Source of the DNA: an uncultured bacterium
GTDB taxonomy: Bacteria > Bacteroidota > Bacteroidia > Bacteroidales > Bacteroidaceae
DNA: 64,000 nucleotides
Direction of reading: 5' to 3'
NCBI GenBank assembly: GCA_945829425.1
Contig: CALZUQ010000003.1
Coordinates: 1-64,000 of the forward strand
The number at the start of each line of letters is the position of its first letter. The stretch's first letter is position 1. The notes under the pieces were generated by a model, which was not told the DNA's origin, ran no database searches, and saw only the letters and a list, made by a program, of their open reading frames with translations. Below are positions 28,752-37,542 of the stretch, in pieces. Both the position numbers and the translations under genes were made by a program.

Positions 28752-28774
28752 GCTGGGGGCTGTTAATTCCCAAC
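28752..28774. repeat. 23-bp dispersed hairpin element (after GH2)
   Basis: GCTGGG, an 11-base loop with CTGTTAATT, then CCCAAC. It matches about three quarters of the 9035 copy. A further half-copy (GTGGAGGCCATTAATT) is at 28864-28879, on the other side of the long hairpin at 28796-28846. Confidence 0.6.
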
Positions 28775-28795
28775 ATATAAGTATTTTTGCATACC

Positions 28796-28846
28796 TACTA
28801 AAGACAGGCTTCGAACGTATTTCATGATCGAAGCCTGTCTTTAGTA
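28796..28846 (+). terminator. 19-bp perfect inverted repeat after GH2
   Basis: TACTAAAGACAGGCTTCGA (28796-28814) is exactly complementary to 28828-28846 with a 13-base loop. It is the strongest hairpin in the window and lies 80 bases after the GH2 stop. A T-run is absent, so it may be a bidirectional terminator or a remnant of a mobile palindrome. Confidence 0.65.
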
Positions 28847-28964
28847 TATGTGGATATATTAATGTGGAGGCCATTAATTTTTCGCAAGCTCAAGGAAACT
28901 CCTTCCCTTGGTCAGTGGGTCCGAAGGACAAGTCTGACACAGTTGAAATGTAAGTAATGATGGG

Positions 28965-29045
28965 TTGACGTGTTTTTCACATGGCGTGCTGTTCTCATTG
29001 ACGTGTTTTTCACATGGCGTGCTGTTCTCATTGACGTGTTTTCGC
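28965..29045. repeat. 33-bp tandem repeat, two full copies and a partial third
   Basis: Copies at 28965-28997 and 28998-29030 appear identical; a third begins at 29031 (TTGACGTGTTTT) and diverges after about 12 bases. The 33-bp period keeps one minus frame open and makes a repeated KHVNENSTPCE peptide, which I take as a by-product. A diverged CATTGA/TTTTTCGCATT tail follows to about 29070. Confidence 0.9.
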
Positions 29046-29270
29046 ATTGATGTATTTTTCGCATTGAAATGCCATGTCACAACTCTTGGAAATTCTTCCT
29101 TAAGAGCTACCGTTTTCTTATTCATTTTTTTGATGCTTTAGCATAAGAATCAATTAGGAGGCATTTAGGAGGCATTTAAGACTCATATAAGACAAACAAA
29201 GCACCCGTAGAGCGTCTCCTGTTTCTTGCAGAAATAGTCATTGAATGGCGTGTAAAATCAACAAATATCA

Positions 29271-29376
29271 TGGACGTACGTCCAAGCATTCTCTGCACGT
29301 ACGTTCAAAGGGTCTATGGACGTACGGCGTTAGGGGTTATGGACGTACGTCCTAAGGGTGCTTGGACGTACGTCCA
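29271..29376. repeat. 23-bp array of ACGTACGT palindromes, five copies
   Basis: The cores begin at 29274, 29297, 29320, 29343 and 29366, exactly 23 bases apart. The first is a 14-bp perfect palindrome, TGGACGTACGTCCA; others carry one or two changes. Spacers share the word AAGGGT or a variant. It lies about 260 bases beyond the stop of the SusF-like gene in the gene-free boundary between the two carbohydrate loci. The regular spacing resembles iterons or operator arrays, but no function can be assigned. Confidence 0.9.
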
Positions 29377-29538
29377 CAGAACCTTTGAACGGTGGTGAAC
29401 AGATAATGAACAAGAGTGTGTCAACGGCGCTTATTCTGAACGGTTTTTGAATGGTAATGAATGGTTGAGGCTGAAGGTGGATAATGAACTGATGCCAATG
29501 TCAATATTTCTCATACCTCGTAAGGGAAAGGCCATGTC

Positions 29539-29561
29539 AGAGGGATTGTATATAACCCACC
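29539..29561 (-). repeat. 23-bp dispersed hairpin element (minus orientation)
   Basis: On the minus strand: GGTGGG, an 11-base loop, CCCTCT. The length layout 6+11+6 is that of the other copies; loop identity is partial. It is 15 bases beyond the terminator of the susCDEF-like operon. Confidence 0.5.
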
Positions 29562-29575
29562 TAACACACATATAT

Positions 29576-29610
29576 GCAAAAAGCTGGTGACATTTCTGCC
29601 GCCAGCTTTA
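29576..29610 (-). terminator. Rho-independent terminator of the susCDEF-like operon
   Basis: AAAGCTGG (29580-29587) pairs with CCAGCTTT (29602-29609). On the minus strand the hairpin is followed by a run of T (TTTTTGCAT). It lies 24 bases after the stop of the last gene of the operon. Confidence 0.8.
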
Positions 29611-29633
29611 GTCATGTTATGAATAATGCGCTA

Positions 29634-31076
29634 TTACTGCTTAACAATAGCGAACTCACCCGTTATATCATTGAAATGGAAAGCGTAAGTACCTTCCGGA
29701 ACAGATATATTGTCACCATTCTGTGTTCCCACGCCATAGAAGTCGGCATCAGAAACGGTCAGCTTCGTGCCCCAGTTCATGTCCCAACCTCCGTTAGCAC
29801 GGAACTTGAGACCGCCAGAAGTAACAGTCGTAACACCATACCAGTTGTGCGGAGCTTTCTCCTCAAGCTCAAAGTCGCCCCCCCAACCGTTGAAGTCACC
29901 TATGACACCAATCTTAGTATAGGTTGCAGGCTCTTGGTTGTCGAGCTTCGTCCATGTGTACTTCATAGAAGACATGTCGATAGTCAGAGTATAGAACTCA
30001 GCTGACGGAGCTGAAATAGCCTGTGCACCAACTCCTATAAGGTCGCCGCTCATTGAGTTGTCGCCATCGACCATCGAGCCATAGCAATTATTCCAGTTGC
30101 CGAAGTCTTCAGCGTTCCAAATCTTGAGATCCCATGCTCCTGTCCACTTGGTGGTGAACGTCTGTACCTTAGGACTGTTGGCATTAGGCATGAAGATACA
30201 AGTCTTGGCGGTATTGCTCCATCCCTGGACAGCACCTACAACATAGTATATTGGAGCGACAGGAGTAATGGTATAAGTATAATCCATCATGTTTATGGTC
30301 ATCTTATAGTCTCCAGGCACCTCTATCTTGCCAGCCTTAGGTGCATTTGTCACGAGAAGACCTGAAGTGCTTGCGTCACCGTCAACAGCAACACCCACAA
30401 CGCCCTCAGTACCTTCTGCCCAGAAGTTTCCGGAGTCGATATTCGTCTGAGGAATAATCTTCCAATACTGGTTTGGCGCTGTAACGGTGAACATAACCGT
30501 GAAGACAGGGTCTTCATAGACATCAAGAGAAGAACGGCTGAACTTCTTCATGCCATCAGCATTCCATGCCAGCATGTCGCCAACGAGATAGTATGCCGAA
30601 GCGATGAAAGGAGCGTTTGGCGTAGCCTTCAGCTCAAAAGGTTCTATAGACTTGTCTACGGAAACAGTGCCGTCAGCAGTAGCAACGAGAACCTTGGCGT
30701 CGGCAGCAACAGTCAAAGTGCGCTCAACAGGTTTCTTGCCGAAGATAGCGAGAACGGCGTTCTCAAGGTCAGCGAGAGCCACCTTTCCTTCCGGAGTGGC
30801 TACGAGACGCTGCACATTGTCATTTCCCTCAGCAGAGAGCGTTACATCAAACTGTTCTGTCTGACCTGCCTGAAGGTTTGTCGTGAAAAGTATGACACTT
30901 TCAGGATTGGCGTCAGCGAAGTTGATGCTTGTTGTAGCAGGTTGTGATGTCATGATGAACTTCTCGGCAGCTTCGTTAGCGTCGTTGCGCTGAGGGCTCA
31001 TCCAGTCATCATAATCGCCGTTGCAGGAAGCGAGTCCTGCAACCATGGCGATGCTGAATAATATTTTCTTTGTCAT
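29634..31076 (-). CDS. SusF-like outer-membrane starch-binding lipoprotein
   Basis: Surface lipoprotein that binds glucan near the SusC/D transporter. The lipobox GLASC gives a lipidated Cys near residue 18. After an N-terminal SusE/F-type Ig domain there are three carbohydrate-binding repeats: YYLVGDMLAWN, YYVVGAVQGWSN and IGVIGDFNGWGG, each an opening of the (V/I)G..xGW type seen in SusE/SusF. The protein ends NDITGEFAIVKQ, which nearly matches the end of the neighbouring SusE-like protein, so the last domains are homologous. 480 residues is normal. It is the last gene of the operon, 17 bases after the preceding gene. Aromatic residues (W) in the repeats would stack on glucose rings, by family knowledge. 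Confidence 0.85.
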   Translation of the reverse strand: MTKKILFSIAMVAGLASCNGDYDDWMSPQRNDANEAAEKFIMTSQPATTSINFADANPESVILFTTNLQAGQTEQFDVTLSAEGNDNVQRLVATPEGKVALADLENAVLAIFGKKPVERTLTVAADAKVLVATADGTVSVDKSIEPFELKATPNAPFIASAYYLVGDMLAWNADGMKKFSRSSLDVYEDPVFTVMFTVTAPNQYWKIIPQTNIDSGNFWAEGTEGVVGVAVDGDASTSGLLVTNAPKAGKIEVPGDYKMTINMMDYTYTITPVAPIYYVVGAVQGWSNTAKTCIFMPNANSPKVQTFTTKWTGAWDLKIWNAEDFGNWNNCYGSMVDGDNSMSGDLIGVGAQAISAPSAEFYTLTIDMSSMKYTWTKLDNQEPATYTKIGVIGDFNGWGGDFELEEKAPHNWYGVTTVTSGGLKFRANGGWDMNWGTKLTVSDADFYGVGTQNGDNISVPEGTYAFHFNDITGEFAIVKQ

Positions 31077-31093
31077 AATGTTGTCTTATGTTA

Positions 31094-32323
31094 TTAGATT
31101 TGTTTAGCTATGATGCTGAACTCACCGGTGATATCATTGAACATGATAATCCATGTGCCCTCAGCGACACCAATATTATTTCCGTTCTTCGTACCCTTGC
31201 CACAGACATTAACCTCGCCGTTGGCTGTGCCGAAGCCCCAGTTAGTATCCCATGAGCCAGGTATCTTGAACTTAACCTCTTCAACAGTTCCCTCAGGCAC
31301 TGTCAGCTCGTAAGCCCAAACGTGGTTCTCACCAGCCTTGTTGGCAGATGTCATAGGACGGTCTTCCCAGTTACAGAAGCTTCCGGTGATGCAGATGCTT
31401 TCATAAACGGTAGGAGTAATCTCGAGCGGAGTGATAGTACATGTAAGGTTCTTGGTGTTTACCACAACCTTATAGTATCCTGCCGGCTCTACCCAGATAT
31501 TTCCGTTGTCGCCACCGCCGTCGCGATAGATAGCCTGACATGCTCCGTTGCCCATGAATCCATGATCCCAGTCAGAGAGGTTAGAAGGATTGATCTTGAA
31601 TCCGTCGGTGTCGAAATAGTTGACATACTGGATATCGCCCTCACCTGTAGCCTTGTCGTATGTATAACCCGGTATCATGAACATAGGCATTGTGCTGACA
31701 CCGATTTTTGCGTTTGAAGTGTCCCATGCGCCGTCACCAATGTTGTTGCCGAGGAGGTACCATATAATAGGAGCAGCGTCCTTCAGTTCTACATAGTACG
31801 GAGTAACTTTCAACTCAATGACGTTTGAAACTACAGAATAGAGTCTCTTGGTACCTTCCTGTATGAAGCCCACTACACGGACATAAACGGGCACCTCAGC
31901 AGGAACAGCGTCTGCCGTCCACTTGGCTATCTTGATAAGTCCGAGGTTCAGGTCACTGGTGAGTATCTCGCCACGACATGTCTGGAAGGTGTTTGGCATT
32001 GCGACATAGTCAGCCACTGTCTCTCCGCTCTCGTCGGCAGAAGCCTCAGCGACAGAAACGTTGTATGTGTTTGACAACGAAGCCTGTATCTCGTATGTCG
32101 CATTAACCGGAGCGTTGTCCGCTGTGTACTGCGGCTGTGACCATGACAGCTGCAATGCGGAGGAGTTTTCCAGGTTTACTGTCTGATTGACGTAAGCCGG
32201 GACGTTGAGGGCCAACTCCTTTGGCTGCATAAGCGTAGGATTGGAGTCTCTGTCATCCTCGCATGATGTGAATAAGCCGGCAATGCCTGCAAGCATTGTG
32301 CCAAGCAATAATGTTTTCTTCAT
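31094..32323 (-). CDS. SusE-like outer-membrane starch-binding lipoprotein
   Basis: Lipoprotein with lipobox ending in LFTSCEDD, an N-terminal Ig-like SusE domain (ELALNVPAYVNQTVNLENSSALQLSW...) and two C-terminal binding modules (WYLLGNNIGDGAW, ICITGSFCNWED). The end, NDITGEFSIIAKQI, matches its downstream neighbour. 409 residues. SusE-family proteins bind starch on the outside of the cell and help hold substrate for SusC/D. It stands third in the operon, 30 bases after SusD. The Sus-type pair SusE+SusF rather than an unrelated lipoprotein argues that the operon imports alpha-glucan. Confidence 0.85.
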   Translation of the reverse strand: MKKTLLLGTMLAGIAGLFTSCEDDRDSNPTLMQPKELALNVPAYVNQTVNLENSSALQLSWSQPQYTADNAPVNATYEIQASLSNTYNVSVAEASADESGETVADYVAMPNTFQTCRGEILTSDLNLGLIKIAKWTADAVPAEVPVYVRVVGFIQEGTKRLYSVVSNVIELKVTPYYVELKDAAPIIWYLLGNNIGDGAWDTSNAKIGVSTMPMFMIPGYTYDKATGEGDIQYVNYFDTDGFKINPSNLSDWDHGFMGNGACQAIYRDGGGDNGNIWVEPAGYYKVVVNTKNLTCTITPLEITPTVYESICITGSFCNWEDRPMTSANKAGENHVWAYELTVPEGTVEEVKFKIPGSWDTNWGFGTANGEVNVCGKGTKNGNNIGVAEGTWIIMFNDITGEFSIIAKQI

Positions 32324-32353
32324 ATTGCGTATCTTATTTTTTCATTAGTAATA

Positions 32354-34096
32354 TTATTCTGTCTCGTTGTAACCGTCAATCTGTACCAGATTGCTGTTAG
32401 CCTCAACCTCGCTTGAAGGCAGAGGGTATACATTCTTGTATTCTTCGAAACGACCGCCCGTGACGTACTCTCCGTTCTGGAATGTGCCGCCCTTGCCTTC
32501 CCAAGAATATGTCGCCTTGTTTCCTCCGAACTGGTTGAAACGTATGAGGTCTGTACGACGGAAGCCTTCCGTATACAGCTCACGTCCGCGCTCGTCGAGG
32601 ATATCCTGCAGTGTGTATGCAGATTTCGGTGTAGCATTGGCACGCGTGCGCAGGGCGTCAAGATATCTCTTCGCTGTTGCAGAGCCTTCACCATTGAGGT
32701 GCATGTCAGCCTCGGCAGCTATGAGATATGCTTCTGCCAGACGGAAGAGGAAGTAGTCAGTATCAACACAGTAACCGTCATGAGGTGTTCCACCGTTGGA
32801 ATAGTTGTTGTTCCACTTAACGGTAGCAATGCCCTGAAGGAAAGAGGTATTGTCCATGAGGCTTACGGTACGTTTGTCGCTACCGCTCTTTGCACCCCAG
32901 AATAGTGCACGGTCGTCACCGCTTATAGCACGTATCTCTTTCGCTGTCTTGCCCTCATATATCTGCGGGTTGGCAGTGAAGAGTTCGAGGAATGTCGGAC
33001 GCAGACGCATACCTGACCAGTTGTTGCCCGTAGTGCCAGGCGAGAGGTCGGTGACAGTCTTCATCGTCGGGTCCCAAAGAGCAGCAATCATAAAGAGCGA
33101 GCCACCCCATCCCTGAGTTACGGCACCGTCCTGAAGCAATGGGAAGACAGCCTCGCAGCTTGCACCGTTAGAGCCGTTGTCGCCCATGAAGAGGAGGTCG
33201 TAAGCCTTATATCCGTTTGCTTTTGCCTCAGCAGACATCTTGTCTTCCGTGAAGAGTGAATATCCGGAGTTGATGACCTTCTCGGCATATTCTTTAGCCT
33301 CTTTCCAGTAAGGGTTGTTCTGACCGTCGGCATTGAGGTATGTTCCGGCATTCAGATAGAGGCGGGCGAGGAGCTGCCATGCAGCAGCCTTATCAGCACG
33401 TCCGTAATCCGGGTCGCTGTCTGTCTTTGCCCTTGGCTCAATCATATCTGCTTCGGCAGACTTCAGCTCGTCAACGAGCCAGTTGAACATGAATTCCCGG
33501 CCCATCTTCAGCAGTTCGGCACGTGTGTACTGCTTTCCTGCGTCGTAATCCTTATGGTAGTAGTGAGCCTGCTGCGGCATTTCCGACGACACCTTATCTA
33601 TAAATGCAGGGTCGCCGAAGAAGTCGAGCATGAGGAAATAGTTGAACGCACGTATGAAGCGCACCTCAGCAAGCATGGTCTTGTCCTCAGCGACAGCAAG
33701 GAAGTTGTTGTTGTAAGAAATGTTACATGCCAGACGATAATAGAGGAACTTCAATGTGGCACATGTCGGAGACACCTGGTTAAGACCTATCTCCTCGGCA
33801 ATACCGCCGTCCGACCACCAGCAAATGCCTTCGTCGGTACACAGCTCGTTGAAATTGTACATATTACGTATGAGCGTAGACTTTCCGCTGTCGTTGATGG
33901 TAAAGTCAGCGTTTCCGTCATTGCCTTCCATAATAAGTCCGGCATAGCTCTTCGAGTACAATCCCATGATATTCGGAGTACTCTCCGCTTTCGGGTTGAT
34001 GTTTCCTTCATCGAGGTCACACATACAGGAGCTAAGGCTTGCTGTGAATAATGCGGCCACGGCAGGAACCATCATTTTTATCTTGTTTATTTTCAT
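32354..34096 (-). CDS. susD: SusD-like glycan-binding outer-membrane lipoprotein
   Basis: Lid of the SusC transporter. Signal peptide ends at the lipobox LSSC (about residue 24). The RagB/SusD fold is shown by the TPR-like helices (EVRFIRAFNYFLMLDFFGD), the central RADKAAAWQLLARLYLNAGTY motif, and the C-terminal block YLDALRTRANA...ILDERGRELYTEGFRRTDLIRF and LPSSEVEAN. All are standard SusD signatures. 580 residues. It follows susC by 25 bases. No tryptophan-arc residues can be assigned without structure, so specificity rests on the neighbouring SusE/F-type genes. Confidence 0.95.
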   Translation of the reverse strand: MKINKIKMMVPAVAALFTASLSSCMCDLDEGNINPKAESTPNIMGLYSKSYAGLIMEGNDGNADFTINDSGKSTLIRNMYNFNELCTDEGICWWSDGGIAEEIGLNQVSPTCATLKFLYYRLACNISYNNNFLAVAEDKTMLAEVRFIRAFNYFLMLDFFGDPAFIDKVSSEMPQQAHYYHKDYDAGKQYTRAELLKMGREFMFNWLVDELKSAEADMIEPRAKTDSDPDYGRADKAAAWQLLARLYLNAGTYLNADGQNNPYWKEAKEYAEKVINSGYSLFTEDKMSAEAKANGYKAYDLLFMGDNGSNGASCEAVFPLLQDGAVTQGWGGSLFMIAALWDPTMKTVTDLSPGTTGNNWSGMRLRPTFLELFTANPQIYEGKTAKEIRAISGDDRALFWGAKSGSDKRTVSLMDNTSFLQGIATVKWNNNYSNGGTPHDGYCVDTDYFLFRLAEAYLIAAEADMHLNGEGSATAKRYLDALRTRANATPKSAYTLQDILDERGRELYTEGFRRTDLIRFNQFGGNKATYSWEGKGGTFQNGEYVTGGRFEEYKNVYPLPSSEVEANSNLVQIDGYNETE

Positions 34097-34121
34097 GACT
34101 TGTTTCCTTATTTGTCGTTAA

Positions 34122-37100
34122 TTAGAAGTTGAGGTTCACACCAAAGAGGAAAGTACGGCAGCGTGGGTAAACGCTTGTCTCTTTTCCAGAAGGATACTCT
34201 GGGTCAATGCCGGAGTAGTTGGTGATAGTGAAGACATTTGTGCAGGAAGCGTAGATACGTCCTGAGAGTCCGTCACGTTTGCCACACTTGAAGAGGTTTT
34301 CGAAAGAATAACCCAGCGTGATGTTGTCACACTTCAGGAAGCTGGCGTTCTGAACGAAGTAGTCAGAGAGCGGATAGTTGTAAGATGTCCATCCGAGCTT
34401 CACGAAGTCAAGCGTGCTGTTCTCATAGTAGCCCTTCGGGTTCATGAGTACGGCTGAGTTTGCCTTATCCTGCTCTATGCCGTTGAAGATATAGTTTCCG
34501 AAGCTTGCACGGAAGTTTGTTCCGAGGTCGAAGTTCTTATATCCGAGCTTGAGGCTTAAGCCGCCTGTCCATGGCGCAGCGATGTTTTTGTAGAAGTAAC
34601 GGTCGTTGTCGTCGATGATACCGTCGGCATTGCGGTCAACGTAACATCCCATTACCGGACGTCCGTCCTCGTCATATACCTGCTGATAAACGAAGAATGA
34701 GTTTGCCGGTTCTCCAACCTTGTGGTATGTAACATTCTGGTCGGTTCCTGCCTGCATACCTGCCTCAACCTTGTCGCGTCCGCCGTAAAGCTCAGTAATC
34801 TTGTTCTTGTTGTAAGCGGCGTTGACGCTCATCTCGAAGAACCAGTCCTTCGTCTGTATCACCTTGCCGCTGACAGCCACCTCAAAACCGGTGTTCTCAA
34901 GTTCTCCGGCGTTGAGCATCATGGCGTTGTCGAAGTTCTGTCCAGCAGGGATGGTCGGTGTGCAGAGCAGGTCAGTGGTCTTACGCTTGTAAGCGTCGAG
35001 AGCCACGGTGAGACGCTGGTTCCACATGCCGAAATCGATACCTATGTTGTATGTCGTGGTTGTCTCCCATGTAAGGTCTTCGTTATAAACGAGCGGACGC
35101 CAGAGTGTGCCGTCGTTGTTAGGACCTACAGGATATGTATAGTGGTAGTTTGAGCCATGGACATAAACCGGAGTATAGTATTCCATGCCGGTGTCCTGCT
35201 GACCTGTCTGACCCCATCCGAGGCGCAGCTTGAGGTCGCTGATGGCCTTCACGTTTCTGAGGAAAGGCTCCTCGTTGATTTTCCATGCCACGGCAGCAGA
35301 AGGGAAGAAGCCCCAACGATGACCGTCAGCGAAGCGGCTTGAACCGTCGTAACGTGCCGTGAAGGTAAGGAGATAGCGGTCGAGGAGGGTGTAGTTCATA
35401 CGTCCGTACCAGCTGACGAGGAAGGTCTGTCCTCTCCAATAGTCAGAGTCGTCGCTCTTGATCTGTCCTGCGAGAGCCTCACCCTCGTCGTTTGTTCCGA
35501 GGTATGTGTCAGGATAGTAGCTTCTGCCCCAACTGCTTCCCCAGTACTTCATGTGGCTGTATTCATAACCTGCCATGATGTCGAAATGGTTGGCTTCGTT
35601 GAAGTCCTTTACATACTGAGCGTATGCTGTTGCGAGAACGTTATATCTCTTCTCCTTGTTGTCGCCCTTATAGCCATAGTAGAAGCCGTATGTTGACTGT
35701 GGGAGGTTGTCGGTATTCTCTATACCTCTTGAATATTCACCTGCAAGGTTGACGTGGAGATGAAGGTCTTCAAATCCATGGATTTTGTAGTCAGCCTCAA
35801 AATTACCGAGGAGCACGTGAGTATTCTTGTTGAACGTATAGTTCTCAATAAGCTCAACCGGGTTCTTCGGAGAATCGTCAAGAAGAGCGTAAGGGAATGT
35901 CGGGTCGTATTCAGACACTGATTTTGTCCACTGCCAGTAGCCTCCCCAGTTCTTATACTTCTCGTCGGTGCTGGTGATTGGACGTGTAGGGTCCATTCTT
36001 GTTGCATAACTTATAGCGTCCTGACCGCCAGGGTTTGTCTTGGCATAAGAATACTTGGCGTTGGCGTTGATGGTAAGGTGGTCCTGAAGGAGAGAAGGGT
36101 TCAGGGTAAAGCCTGCTGTGAAACGGCTGTAGTCAGAACCTTTCAGAATACCCTGCTGGTTTGTATAACCCACGCTGACACGGTAAGGCATAGCCCATGA
36201 GGTGTTGCCTACGCCACCTGTCACACTGATGTTGTGGTCATGGCTTACAGCGCCACGGAATATCTCGCTCTGCCAGTCGGTGTCGTAGGTTCCGGCAGCA
36301 ACGTTAGGCGTGCCGTCCTCGTTGAACTCCTTCCAGCCGAGTCCGTTCCATTCTGAAGAGCCCTCGCCGTAATAGCCTTTTATGAAGTCGCAGTATTCTG
36401 CAGCGTTCATGACGTCAAGCTTCTTGGCTACTGTACTGACAGATACATTTCCGTTGTAGGAGATTTTTGGAGCCTGGTTGCGGCGTCCTCTCTTTGTGGT
36501 GATGATGATTACACCGTTTGAACCACGGCTACCGTATATGGCGGTAGCGGAAGCGTCCTTCAGCACGGTGAAGCTCTCGATGTCGTTAGGGTTGACAAGA
36601 GAGAGAGGGTTGTTCATACCTTTCAGAGTGTTCTCCATAGGCATACCGTCAATGACGATGAGAGGGTCGTTGCTTGCATTGAGCGAAGCACCACCGCGGA
36701 TACGTATCTGTGCGCCACCGCCCGGCTCACCAGTAGAGGTGTTGATATTCACACCAGCTACCTTACCCTGAAGCATGTCCTGAGCAGAGGTGATCATACC
36801 GTGGTTCTTCTCGTCAGGCTTGATGGCTGTCACTGAACCAGTAAGGTCATTCTTCTTAGCTACACCATAACCTATAACAACAACTTCATTGAGGAGAGCG
36901 GCATCGTCCTTGAGCACAACGATGAGCTCCGGCTTTGCCTTGACAGTCTCTGTCTGATAGCCTACAGAAGAGATCTGGAGGGTTGCGCCCTCATTACATT
37001 TAAGCACAAACTTGCCTTCGAAGTCTGTCACTGCGCCACCGTCTTGTCCTACCACACGGACCGTAGCTCCAATGACGCCTTCGCCGGCAGCATCCTTTAC

Positions 37101-37202
37101 GAGGCCATTGACAGTAATCTGCGCAAAGGCTCCGACAGAAAGCATTAACCCGAACAGGAGCATCATAGCCCGCTGCGGGATTTTCGAAAATACCTGCTTC
37201 AT
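34122..37202 (-). CDS. susC: SusC-like TonB-dependent glycan transporter
   Basis: Outer-membrane importer powered by TonB. Signal peptide, carboxypeptidase-D-like domain (VNGLVKDAAGEGVIGATVRV), a plug beginning near residue 105 (LNEVVVIGYGVAKKNDLTGSV), the SusC signature around DPLIVIDGMP and FTVLKDASATAIYGSRGSNGV, and a beta-barrel ending in LFGVNLNF. 1026 residues is normal. It is first in the operon. A TAATTTTG -7 box and a perfect LacI-type operator lie upstream. This argues for control by the divergent LacI protein rather than by a SusR or hybrid two-component regulator. Confidence 0.96.
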   Translation of the reverse strand: MKQVFSKIPQRAMMLLFGLMLSVGAFAQITVNGLVKDAAGEGVIGATVRVVGQDGGAVTDFEGKFVLKCNEGATLQISSVGYQTETVKAKPELIVVLKDDAALLNEVVVIGYGVAKKNDLTGSVTAIKPDEKNHGMITSAQDMLQGKVAGVNINTSTGEPGGGAQIRIRGGASLNASNDPLIVIDGMPMENTLKGMNNPLSLVNPNDIESFTVLKDASATAIYGSRGSNGVIIITTKRGRRNQAPKISYNGNVSVSTVAKKLDVMNAAEYCDFIKGYYGEGSSEWNGLGWKEFNEDGTPNVAAGTYDTDWQSEIFRGAVSHDHNISVTGGVGNTSWAMPYRVSVGYTNQQGILKGSDYSRFTAGFTLNPSLLQDHLTINANAKYSYAKTNPGGQDAISYATRMDPTRPITSTDEKYKNWGGYWQWTKSVSEYDPTFPYALLDDSPKNPVELIENYTFNKNTHVLLGNFEADYKIHGFEDLHLHVNLAGEYSRGIENTDNLPQSTYGFYYGYKGDNKEKRYNVLATAYAQYVKDFNEANHFDIMAGYEYSHMKYWGSSWGRSYYPDTYLGTNDEGEALAGQIKSDDSDYWRGQTFLVSWYGRMNYTLLDRYLLTFTARYDGSSRFADGHRWGFFPSAAVAWKINEEPFLRNVKAISDLKLRLGWGQTGQQDTGMEYYTPVYVHGSNYHYTYPVGPNNDGTLWRPLVYNEDLTWETTTTYNIGIDFGMWNQRLTVALDAYKRKTTDLLCTPTIPAGQNFDNAMMLNAGELENTGFEVAVSGKVIQTKDWFFEMSVNAAYNKNKITELYGGRDKVEAGMQAGTDQNVTYHKVGEPANSFFVYQQVYDEDGRPVMGCYVDRNADGIIDDNDRYFYKNIAAPWTGGLSLKLGYKNFDLGTNFRASFGNYIFNGIEQDKANSAVLMNPKGYYENSTLDFVKLGWTSYNYPLSDYFVQNASFLKCDNITLGYSFENLFKCGKRDGLSGRIYASCTNVFTITNYSGIDPEYPSGKETSVYPRCRTFLFGVNLNF

Positions 37203-37334
37203 TAGATTTTTTGTTAAGTTTAGTTATAAAAAAAATGATATATATTTGCGTAAACACATCTTTAGGTATACTCTTGGATAAACCGTAGAGGATTAGGGGT
37301 TTGTAGGTTTTAAGTGGGTTATTGTTTCTGAGTG

Positions 37335-37342
37335 CAAAATTA
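37335..37342 (-). promoter_or_regulatory. -7 promoter box for susC
   Basis: Plus-strand CAAAATTA reads TAATTTTG on the minus strand, a match to TAnnTTTG, about 130 bases upstream of the susC start. The operator at 37397-37412 is about 55 bases further upstream. No clear -33 TTTG is visible. Confidence 0.6.
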
Positions 37343-37396
37343 CATTCTTTATGGTTATTAATATACGAAAATGTTACAAAAAGTTGTCAAGGGAAA

Positions 37397-37412
37397 ATGC
37401 AAACGTTTGCAT
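37397..37412. promoter_or_regulatory. LacI-family operator between susC and lacI
   Basis: ATGCAAACGTTTGCAT is a perfect 16-bp palindrome with the central CG typical of LacI/GalR-family operators (AAACGTTT core). It lies midway between the -7 boxes of the divergent susC and lacI genes. The adjacent lacI gene makes it the obvious ligand. Its place upstream of both promoters would suit either activation or repression through looping. Confidence 0.85.
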
Positions 37413-37465
37413 GTTGATATATATATTATTAAGGTATATAGAAGGCTTTTTTCATTTGTTATGCG

Positions 37466-37473
37466 TAACTTTG
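37466..37473 (+). promoter_or_regulatory. -7 promoter box for lacI
   Basis: TAACTTTG matches the Bacteroidetes -7 consensus and lies about 70 bases before the lacI start. The operator is about 53 bases upstream of it. Confidence 0.6.
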
Positions 37474-37542
37474 CAGACGAAAAGTTTGTCTCACCTGATT
37501 TGGTGAAAGAGCATCAACCCATATAAACCGTTACCATTTTTT

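Noticed and set aside
28874..29125. 83-residue minus-strand ORF with repeated KHVNENSTPCE
   Set aside because: It is the translation of the 33-bp tandem repeat, whose period is a multiple of three. It has no family match I recognise and lies in a repeat-dense gap. I treat it as non-coding.
28964..29376. possible CRISPR array
   Set aside because: Repeats are 23 or 33 bp with no unique spacers of constant length, and no cas genes are in the window.
29271..29376. plasmid-type replication origin (iterons)
   Set aside because: The regular palindromes resemble iterons but no replication-initiator gene is nearby, and the flanks are chromosomal carbohydrate genes.
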